Source: Neolewinella maritima (lineage in GTDB: Bacteria > Bacteroidota > Bacteroidia > Chitinophagales > Saprospiraceae). Taken from it: DNA of 64,000 nt. The stretch is taken from the NCBI RefSeq assembly GCF_923081025.1, contig NZ_CAKLPZ010000002.1, forward strand, positions 186,001 to 250,000, read 5' to 3'. Positions 58,402 to 64,000 of this stretch are shown here, in pieces. Numbering within the stretch: position 1 is the stretch's first letter; the number at the start of each line of letters is the position of its first letter. The notes below the pieces were generated by a model that ran no database searches, was not told where the DNA came from, and saw only the letters and a list, made by a program, of their open reading frames with translations. Position numbers and translations under genes: made by a program.

Positions 58402-59485
58402 ATTTCCCCAGGGAGCGCAGCAGCTGCATGCCCGTGGCGTCTACTTCCTGGCCCATCAGGAGTACGTTGGTCAGTACTACTACCCCGAGCGCGTTCTCTA
58501 CATCTACGGCCGCGAAGGCGCGGTAGCCCCCCACGGCCCCGTTGTGCCAGTAGACCGTGCGGCCGGGCTCGGGCTGTAAGATCTGCCAGCCCAGCCCCAC
58601 CGCCTGTGGGCCCTGTAACTCGACGGTAGGCGTACGCGTCAGGGCCAGTATCCGATCCGTCGTATCACACTGTGCGCGCAGGAAGCGGACCATATCCGCC
58701 GGGGTCGACACTATACCGCCCGCCCCGGCCATGGCGTCGGTGAAATGCCAGTAGGCGGGCTGACTTCCGTCTATCGTATACCCCTGCACCAGATCGGCGC
58801 GTGTACTGTCCGGCCCGTCGGAGCTGCGATCCATACCCAGCGGGTCGAAGATGTACTCCCGCAGGGCCGCTGCGTAGGTCGTGCTATCCAGCTTGTGCGT
58901 CAGCGTATAGGCGAGCAGGCCGGCCCCCAGGTTGGAGTAGGCGCTCTGCCCCTGCGCATCCAGTGTCAGCTCGTTGCGCAAGTAGGCTTCGAGCTTATCC
59001 GGTGTGTAGTCGTGGTAGGGGTCGATGAAGGTCAGGCCGATGTTGCTCGGCAGTCGCGGCAGCCCCGCCGTGTGGTTGGCCAGTTGCTGGTAGGTGAAGG
59101 AACTGCTGTCGGCAAAGGGAAAGTCGTAGGCGGTCTCTACCCGGTCGGTCAGACGGAGCCGGCCGTCTTCTACCATATTTGCCAGCAGCGTAGCGGTAAA
59201 GACCTTGCTGATCGACCCGATGGCGAAGGCGCGGTCATGATTGTCTACGGTGACTACCCGGCCGGCCTCGCGGCGGGCCCCCAGGTAATGGGTGTGCTCA
59301 CCGTCGAGCAGGGCTATGGCGGCCTCTCCATCGGGTGCGTACTGACTGACCAGCGCGTGCACCAGTTGCAGCTGCTGTGAGTCCAGGGCGGTGGACTGCA
59401 GTGCATTGGTTACCGTATCTGACTGTCCGTGCGTAGTCATTGTCCATAGTAGCAGGAGGAGTACAGCGAGTAAGCGTCGTGGCAT
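58400..59485 (-). CDS. exported serine hydrolase of the class C beta-lactamase/penicillin-binding family
   Basis: Predicted periplasmic or surface hydrolase (361 residues) with signal peptide MPRRLLAVLLLLLWTMTTHG. The active-site motifs are SISK in FAIGSISKVFTATLLANM, YSN in SAYSNLGAGLLAYTLTHK, and HNG in VYWHNGAVGGYRAFAAV (the KTG equivalent). The fold is that of DD-peptidases, esterases and class C beta-lactamases, so the substrate cannot be named. The upstream TTG at 59500 would add only five residues; the ATG at 59485 is preferred. Confidence 0.92.
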   Translation of the reverse strand: MPRRLLAVLLLLLWTMTTHGQSDTVTNALQSTALDSQQLQLVHALVSQYAPDGEAAIALLDGEHTHYLGARREAGRVVTVDNHDRAFAIGSISKVFTATLLANMVEDGRLRLTDRVETAYDFPFADSSSFTYQQLANHTAGLPRLPSNIGLTFIDPYHDYTPDKLEAYLRNELTLDAQGQSAYSNLGAGLLAYTLTHKLDSTTYAAALREYIFDPLGMDRSSDGPDSTRADLVQGYTIDGSQPAYWHFTDAMAGAGGIVSTPADMVRFLRAQCDTTDRILALTRTPTVELQGPQAVGLGWQILQPEPGRTVYWHNGAVGGYRAFAAVDVENALGVVVLTNVLLMGQEVDATGMQLLRSLGK

Positions 59486-59602
59486 AGCATTTCTCTTCAA
59501 GATAGGGCGGGGGTGCCCCGGTAGCTAGGGGACCGTGGCGGATTTCGACGAACGGCCGTGTCGTCGCGACATGCATCCGCTTGCAGCTATCCACGCTAGA
59601 CG

Positions 59603-59610
59603 TACCTTTG
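59603..59610 (+). promoter_or_regulatory. TAnnTTTG promoter box upstream of lysS
   Basis: TACCTTTG is an exact -7 box match, 70 bases before the lysS start codon and in the correct orientation. Confidence 0.55.
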
Positions 59611-59680
59611 CCCGCCGATATACGCGCCGCAGCTAGACCACCGAAGGGTACAGCGCAGCCAAGCCACGAATCAACACCCC

Positions 59681-61204
59681 ATGGAACTTACCGACCAGGA
59701 GATCACCCGCCGCGACAACCTCGCCAAGATCCGCGCCCTGGGCGTCGACCCCTTCCCGGCGGCCACCTTTCCCGTTACCCACCTGGCCAGCGAGATCCTG
59801 GCGCTGGTGGAAGAGGATAGCGAGGGCAAGGTGACCAACCTGCAGGATGTCACCCTGGCCGGGCGCATCATGAGCCAGCGCATCATGGGCAAGGCCGCCT
59901 TTGCCAACTTACAGGACAGCAGTGGCCGCATCCAGCTCTACGTGAGCCGCGACGACATCGCCCCCGGGGAGAATAAGTCGCTGTACAACGATCTCTTCAA
60001 AAAGTACCTCGACCTGGGCGACTTCATCGGCGTCAAGGGCTTCGTGTTCAAGACCCGCACCGGCGAGATCAGCGTGCACGTCAAGGAGTTCACCTTCCTG
60101 GGTAAGTCGCTGCGGCCGCTGCCCAGTCCGAAGAAGGACGAGGCGGGCAATGTCCACGATGAGTTCAAGGATCCCGAGCTGCGCTACCGCATGCGCTACG
60201 TGGACCTGACCGTGAACCCCAAGGTGAAGGAGGTCTTCCGCAAGCGGAGTAAGCTCATCACGGCCATGCGGCAGTTTCTCGACGATCTGGACCTGATGGA
60301 GGTAGAGACGCCCGTGCTGCAGGCCATTCACGGCGGTGCCTCGGCCCGGCCCTTCAAGACCCACCACAATACGCTCGACGTTCCGATGTACCTACGCATC
60401 GCCAACGAGCTGTACCTCAAGCGGCTCATCATCGGCGGCTTCGACGGGGTGTACGAGTTCGCCAAGATCTTCCGCAACGAGGGCATGGACCGGACGCACA
60501 ATCCGGAATTCACCATGGTCGAGTTCTACGTAGCCTACAAGGACTACAACTGGATGATGGATACCTGCGAGCAGCTGCTGGAGCACAGCGTACGGGCCAT
60601 CAACGGACAGGCACAGACCACGGTCGAGGTAGACGGCAAGACCATCGATTTCAAGGGGCCCTACCGCCGCCTTACCATGGCCGATGCCATTCGTGAGTAC
60701 ACCGGCGAAGACATCAGCGAGGCCGACGAGACCGAGCTACGCGCCATCGCCGGTCGGCTCGACGTGCACGTCGACAAGACCATGGGCCGCGGCAAGCTTA
60801 TCGACGAGCTATTCGGCGAACGGGTGGAGGCCCAGCTGATCCAGCCCACCTTCATCACCGACTACCCGGTGGAGATGTCGCCGCTCACCAAGAAGCACCG
60901 CAGCAAGGAAGGTCTGGTGGAGCGCTTCGAGCTGATCGTCAACGGCAAGGAACTGGCCAATGCCTACTCCGAGCTCAACGACCCCATCGACCAGCGGGCC
61001 CGCTTCGAGGAGCAGCTCCAACTCGCCCAGCGCGGCGACGACGAAGCCATGGCCATGGACGAAGACTTCCTGCGTGCCCTGGAGTACGGCATGCCCCCCA
61101 CGGCCGGTATCGGTATCGGTATCGACCGCCTGGTGATGCTGCTGACGGGGCAGAAGAGTATTCAGGAGGTGCTGTTCTTTCCGCAGATGAAACCTGAGCG
61201 GTAG
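59681..61204 (+). CDS. lysS: lysyl-tRNA synthetase, class II
   Basis: Charges tRNA-Lys in the cytoplasm. The N-terminal OB-fold ([20 protein letters not shown]) is the anticodon-binding domain. The class II core shows motif 1 ([20 protein letters not shown]), motif 2 ([20 protein letters not shown]) and motif 3 ([20 protein letters not shown]), with the typical lysine-specific ending [15 protein letters not shown]. Length 507. The start ATG follows the promoter box at 59603. Its 3' flank is a multi-hairpin repeat region. Confidence 0.98.
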   Translation: MELTDQEITRRDNLAKIRALGVDPFPAATFPVTHLASEILALVEEDSEGKVTNLQDVTLAGRIMSQRIMGKAAFANLQDSSGRIQLYVSRDDIAPGENKSLYNDLFKKYLDLGDFIGVKGFVFKTRTGEISVHVKEFTFLGKSLRPLPSPKKDEAGNVHDEFKDPELRYRMRYVDLTVNPKVKEVFRKRSKLITAMRQFLDDLDLMEVETPVLQAIHGGASARPFKTHHNTLDVPMYLRIANELYLKRLIIGGFDGVYEFAKIFRNEGMDRTHNPEFTMVEFYVAYKDYNWMMDTCEQLLEHSVRAINGQAQTTVEVDGKTIDFKGPYRRLTMADAIREYTGEDISEADETELRAIAGRLDVHVDKTMGRGKLIDELFGERVEAQLIQPTFITDYPVEMSPLTKKHRSKEGLVERFELIVNGKELANAYSELNDPIDQRARFEEQLQLAQRGDDEAMAMDEDFLRALEYGMPPTAGIGIGIDRLVMLLTGQKSIQEVLFFPQMKPER

Positions 61205-61206
61205 GG

Positions 61207-61300
61207 CGTAGGGCGCCTGCGGCTTGTTAGATCGCCTTCGGCTCGTTAGACCCCTTTGGGGGTAGACCGCTTTCAGCGGGTTAGACCCCTTCGGGGGTAG
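61207..61300. repeat. tandem small hairpins of ACCCCTTTGGGGGT type after lysS
   Basis: The stretch is a chain of near-palindromes joined by TTAGA or TAGA: ACCCCTTTGGGGGT, ACCGCTTTCAGCGGGT and ACCCCTTCGGGGGT, preceded by the degenerate unit ATCGCCTTCGGCTCGT. Each could fold as a short hairpin. The block may end lysS transcription or be a repetitive-element relic; it is not coding. Confidence 0.75.
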
Positions 61301-61310
61301 GGGGCTTACC

Positions 61311-61329
61311 TTGCACCTGCGATCCCGCC
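61311..61329 (-). repeat. dispersed CGCAGGTGC motif upstream of lgt
   Basis: The minus strand reads GGCGGGATCGCAGGTGCAA, matching the consensus with two changes. It lies 45 bases before the lgt start. Confidence 0.6.
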
Positions 61330-61373
61330 TGCCTACCGAACTATAGCACTACCCTACTACAGAACTACCTCCT

Positions 61374-62174
61374 ATGCTTTTTATCACCTGGGATGCTTCC
61401 CCTGAGATCTTTTCTATTGGTCCGATCACGCTGCGGTGGTATGGGATCATGTTTGCGGTGGGCTTCTTGTTGGGGTTTATGATGGTGCGGCGGATGTTCC
61501 TGCGGGAGAATGCGCCGGAGGAATGGCTGGATTACTGCTTTTACTTTCTCATTGGCGGTACCATCCTGGGGGCGCGGCTGGGGCATATTCTGTTTTATCA
61601 GTGGGACTACTACAGTCAAAATCCGGGCGATATCCTCAAGATTTGGGAGGGCGGTCTGGCCAGTCACGGCGGGGTGATCGGGGTGGTGACGGCGCTGTGG
61701 CTGTTCAGTAAGTTCGTAAGCAAGAAGTCGTTTTTCTGGATCAGCGATAAGGTGGCCGCCCCCATCGCGCTGGTCGGTGCGATGATCCGCTTCGGCAACC
61801 TGATGAACTCCGAGATCGTGGGTACGCCGAGCGATGCGCCCTGGGCCTTCCTGTTCGTCAACGCTATGCCCGCCAGTCTGGCCGACGTGCCCCGCCACCC
61901 GGTGCAGATCTACGAATCCCTGAGCTACCTGCTCACTTTCAGCATCCTCATTGCCCTGTACTGGAAGACCGATGCGCGCCACAAACCGGGCTTCCTCACC
62001 GGACTCTGGTTCGTGCTCATCTTCGGCTTCCGCTTTGTGTGGGAGTACTTCAAGAGCGACCAGGGCGGCTTCGGCGAAGCGCTCACCACGGGACAGTGGC
62101 TAAGCGTGCCGTGCGTGATCGGCGGACTCCTCCTCATGGCCTTGTCAAGGGGTAAGGGGTTGCCAAGGGGTTAA
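61374..62174 (+). CDS. lgt: prolipoprotein diacylglyceryl transferase
   Basis: Inner-membrane enzyme adding diacylglycerol to the lipobox Cys of prelipoproteins, the first step of lipoprotein maturation and needed for SusD, GldB and the small lipoproteins here. Several transmembrane helices are visible. Signatures are GLASHGGVIGVVTALWLFSK and the Lgt motif ALVGAMIRFGNLMNSEIVGT, with the catalytic Arg and Asn/Glu pair; a C-terminal YFKSDQGGF loop follows. The last residues SRGKGLPRG come from the AAGGGGTTAAGG repeat (62143 on), which includes the stop codon, so the natural C-terminus may have been replaced. Confidence 0.97.
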   Translation: MLFITWDASPEIFSIGPITLRWYGIMFAVGFLLGFMMVRRMFLRENAPEEWLDYCFYFLIGGTILGARLGHILFYQWDYYSQNPGDILKIWEGGLASHGGVIGVVTALWLFSKFVSKKSFFWISDKVAAPIALVGAMIRFGNLMNSEIVGTPSDAPWAFLFVNAMPASLADVPRHPVQIYESLSYLLTFSILIALYWKTDARHKPGFLTGLWFVLIFGFRFVWEYFKSDQGGFGEALTTGQWLSVPCVIGGLLLMALSRGKGLPRG

Positions 62175-62235
62175 GGTTGGAAGAGGTTGCCAAGGGGTTA
62201 AGGTTGGAAGGGGTTAAGGGGTTAAGGGGTTAAGG
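62143..62235 (+). repeat. AAGGGGTTAAGG repeat array, left arm
   Basis: Six or more units of AAGGGGTTAAGG with short interruptions (TTGGAAG, TTGCC) span the end of lgt and the gap after it. The inverted form follows at 62370-62424. The two arms bracket a dispersed CGCAGGTGC motif and a 9-base tandem repeat, giving a composite structure of about 280 bases. Confidence 0.8.
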
Positions 62236-62265
62236 TGGCTGGGCTGGCTTGGATATCTTATCTTA

Positions 62266-62288
62266 TTTGCACCTGCGGTCCCGCTCAC
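62266..62288 (-). repeat. dispersed CGCAGGTGC motif upstream of the HAD gene
   Basis: The minus strand reads GAGCGGGACCGCAGGTGCAA, a match to the consensus with one or two changes, inside the composite repeat element between lgt and the HAD gene. Confidence 0.6.
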
Positions 62289-62302
62289 TTAGCACCCACA
62301 GC

Positions 62303-62365
62303 ACCTCCAACGCCTCCAACACCTCCAACGCCTCCAACGCCTCCAACACCTCCAACACCTCCAAC
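62303..62365 (+). repeat. 9-base tandem repeat, seven copies of RCCTCCAAC
   Basis: Seven consecutive units of ACCTCCAAC or GCCTCCAAC. Because the unit length is a multiple of three, changes in copy number would keep the frame; if translated from an upstream TTG, it would read as an Asn-Ala/Thr-Ser repeat. Confidence 0.9.
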
Positions 62366-62369
62366 ACCA

Positions 62370-62424
62370 GCCTTAACCCCTTAACTCCCCAACCCCTTAA
62401 CCCCTTGACAACCCCCTTGACAAC
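62370..62424 (-). repeat. AAGGGGTTAAGG repeat array, right inverted arm
   Basis: Units of CCTTAACCCC and CCCCTTGACAA, the reverse complement of the left array at 62143-62235. The last units supply the TTG codons that are the only plausible starts of the HAD gene. Confidence 0.75.
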
Positions 62425-63019
62425 CATAATCTTCGACCTAGGCAACGTACTCATCGGCTGGCAGCCGCGGGCCTTGTTCGAGCAAGTGTTCGAGACAAAG
62501 GAAGAGGTGGACTACTTTCTACAAAACGTGGCCACCCTGGAGTGGAACGAGCGGCAGGACGCCGGCCGTACGATCGCCGAAGGCACCCGCGAACTGATCG
62601 CCCGCCACCCCGATTTCGAGCCCCACATCCGCACCTACTACGACCGCTGGACCGAGACCATCACCGGCCCCATCGAAGGCACGGTGGAGATCCTCCGGGA
62701 GCTTCACGCCAGCGGCAAGTACCGGCTGCTGGGGCTGACCAACTGGTCGCACGAGCTCTTCCCGTGGGCCCGCGAGACCTTCGACTTTCTGGAGCTGTTC
62801 GAGGACATCATGGTCAGCGGTGAGGTTAAACTGCAGAAGCCCGACCCCGCCATCTACCGCCTGCTGCACGATACCTACGACCTGCAGGGCTATGCCGGCT
62901 GCGTATTTATCGACGATAGCCTGCGTAACGTGGAGGCCGCCCGCCGGGAGGGGCTGGATACGATCCACTTCAAGAGCCCGGAGCAGTTGCGGGAGGAATT
63001 GACGAAGCGGGGCGTTTAG
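62417..63019 (+). CDS. HAD-superfamily hydrolase with non-ATG start beside repeats
   Basis: Haloacid-dehalogenase-type phosphatase (about 200 residues) of the YihX-like group. Motif I is IIFDLGNVLIGW at the N-terminus, motif II LLGLTNWSHELF, and motifs III/IV are VKLQKPDPAIYRLL and GCVFIDDSLRNVEAARREGL. No ATG exists near the start. TTG at 62417 (giving MTTIIFDLGNVLI) lies at the edge of the repeat array and is preferred; TTG 62405 and TTG 62249 are in frame, the last one running through the repeats. The substrate is unknown. A repeat insertion seems to have replaced the original start region. Confidence 0.85.
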   Translation: MTTIIFDLGNVLIGWQPRALFEQVFETKEEVDYFLQNVATLEWNERQDAGRTIAEGTRELIARHPDFEPHIRTYYDRWTETITGPIEGTVEILRELHASGKYRLLGLTNWSHELFPWARETFDFLELFEDIMVSGEVKLQKPDPAIYRLLHDTYDLQGYAGCVFIDDSLRNVEAARREGLDTIHFKSPEQLREELTKRGV

Positions 63020-63032
63020 AGCGTACCGCAGA

Positions 63033-64000
63033 CTACCGGCGCGCCAGGACGGCTTCAATGCGCTGCAGGTGCGCCTCCAACTCTCCTATGCGGTGGGCCT
63101 GGGCGTCGATCGTTTCCTGCTGTTCCTGAATGGCCCGGATGGCTACGATGCCGAAGCCGGCGTAGTCGATGCCGTAGAGCCCGTCGGCCTCCGAGTAGGT
63201 GACCAGTTCCGGAAAGTGCTGAATGGTCTCCTGAGCCACCAATCCGATGGTAGGCGTCTTCCCGGGGGCTGCTTTGTAACGGTACGACCGTACCCGCAGC
63301 TTAGCTACCCGGTCGAGCACGCCGGTCACTTCCTGAACATCCGTTTTCAGGCTGGCATCCGAGGCGACGGTGTAGGCCCCGGTGGTGGCACTGAAGAACC
63401 CCCGTAGCGAATTGCCGTAGTGTAGCCGCAGTCCGAAGCCGTGCGTTACGTGCCAGTCCTGGTTGGCCGTCCCGTCCGAGAAGGCGAGGCCCGATCCGAC
63501 GGTCTGCCCGGCCTGATTGATGAACAGCCGGGCACCGGGGTTAGCGGTATTGATGCCTACCTGCCCGTCGCCGGTGACGGTCATGCGGTTGGCCGCACCC
63601 TCGCTGTTCCTGAAATAGAAGTTCAGGTTGCTGGCGGCCGCTCCGCTGCCACCGTCGCGCCCGTAGCCGGCTATGTGCCAGAGCGCGTCCGACGTAGTAT
63701 TGGTAAACTCCAGTCGGGCAAAATCGTCCCCTTGCTCCTCAAGCTTGAGGTGGGGTTTGGATACGGTGGAGTTATTGCGGACATGCAACCAGGCCGTATT
63801 GCCTTCAAATGAGCCAAGCTTAACCTCCCCGCTCTGCTCGATCCGTAAGCGGTGCGTATAGCTATTGCTTCCGGTCGGCTTAGAACCGATCTGGAAGGTA
63901 GCCCCCTGGTTGCGGGTCGACATCTTGAAGCGATGGCCGTTGTTCGGGAACCCGAAGTGTAGGTCACCCAGGTTGGTCTGGAGGAAGGTATGGCCGGCGA
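63033..64000 (-). CDS. S74 intramolecular-chaperone domain protein, N-terminus cut by window edge
   Basis: The reading frame remains open to the right edge, so the true start is outside. The C-terminal 110 residues form the S74 peptidase/intramolecular chaperone domain (DASLKTDVQEVTGVLDRVAK; SYRYKAAPGKTPTIGLVAQE; YSEADGLYGIDYAGFGIVAI; then a coiled coil) that in phage tail fibres and similar proteins helps trimerise and is then cleaved. Before it are tail-fibre-type beta-rich repeats (HVRNNSTVSKPHLKLEEQGD; NLNFYFRNSEGAANRMTVTG). In Bacteroidota such proteins are often surface or T9SS-linked rather than phage-derived, and no other phage gene is near, so the host role is unknown. Confidence 0.85.
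   Translation of the reverse strand, partial: AGHTFLQTNLGDLHFGFPNNGHRFKMSTRNQGATFQIGSKPTGSNSYTHRLRIEQSGEVKLGSFEGNTAWLHVRNNSTVSKPHLKLEEQGDDFARLEFTNTTSDALWHIAGYGRDGGSGAAASNLNFYFRNSEGAANRMTVTGDGQVGINTANPGARLFINQAGQTVGSGLAFSDGTANQDWHVTHGFGLRLHYGNSLRGFFSATTGAYTVASDASLKTDVQEVTGVLDRVAKLRVRSYRYKAAPGKTPTIGLVAQETIQHFPELVTYSEADGLYGIDYAGFGIVAIRAIQEQQETIDAQAHRIGELEAHLQRIEAVLARR

Noticed and set aside
63033-64000. A prophage tail-fibre gene
   Set aside because: Only the S74 chaperone domain supports it; no phage structural, integrase or lysis gene is nearby, and such domains are common in Bacteroidota surface proteins.

Overview
The window reads as chromosome of a high-GC member of the Bacteroidota, most likely a Lewinella-like organism of the Saprospiria (inference). 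The evidence is a SusC/SusD pair, several proteins ending in type A or type B type IX secretion (T9SS) sorting domains, a GldB-like gliding lipoprotein, a PorT-like barrel, lipoproteins with short lipoboxes, TAnnTTTG promoter boxes and weak or absent Shine-Dalgarno sites. I found no rRNA, tRNA, CRISPR array, prophage or classical insertion sequence.

Layout. 1-614: S1/P1 nuclease, cut by the left edge. 664-11906: a minus-strand glucan utilisation locus made of a SusC porin, a SusD lipoprotein, a secreted GH144-type glucanase and a membrane-spanning sensor/regulator; a decayed second copy of S1/P1 nuclease sequence lies behind susD. 12155-16162: M20 peptidase, a class II Fic protein with a striking palindromic operator, and an MFS transporter. 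16264-24360: a secreted beta-propeller protein, a T9SS cargo protein, pterin dehydratase and a TPR protein. 24357-33272: polysaccharide deacetylase, gltX, an HD hydrolase, trkA-trkH, two small unknown genes and an M16 peptidase. 33250-39916: a T9SS type B protein, a two-component system, two overlapping rhodaneses and a DUF421 protein. 39932-45190: an acetyltransferase, dnaB with a full-length homing-endonuclease intein, and a membrane coiled-coil/HhH protein. 45192-52609: a giant SprB-like adhesin, a PorT-like protein, GldB and a 2-oxoglutarate oxygenase. 52658-58300: a GH92 enzyme with an altered catalytic residue, a small lipoprotein, two twin-arginine-signal proteins and tatA. 58400-64000: a serine hydrolase, lysS, lgt, a HAD hydrolase and an S74 chaperone-domain protein cut by the right edge.

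Functional links. SusC, SusD, the glucanase and the regulator form one nutrient system. The adhesin, the T9SS cargo proteins, PorT-like and GldB-like proteins belong to secretion and surface gliding. The Tat component sits beside two proteins with Tat signals. TrkA and TrkH form one potassium uptake system. The histidine kinase and response regulator form one two-component system of unknown signal.

Beyond genes, the window is full of short dispersed repeats. The most notable is a roughly 19-base motif, consensus GCGGGGNCGCAGGTGCRAA, seen eleven times between genes and, in frame, inside genes. Others are an AAGGGGTTAAGG array, a CTCGGCGGACGAG motif after stop codons, a GGAGAGGG/GCCGGGG element and a CACGGATT hairpin. 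They are the best candidates here for something undescribed.
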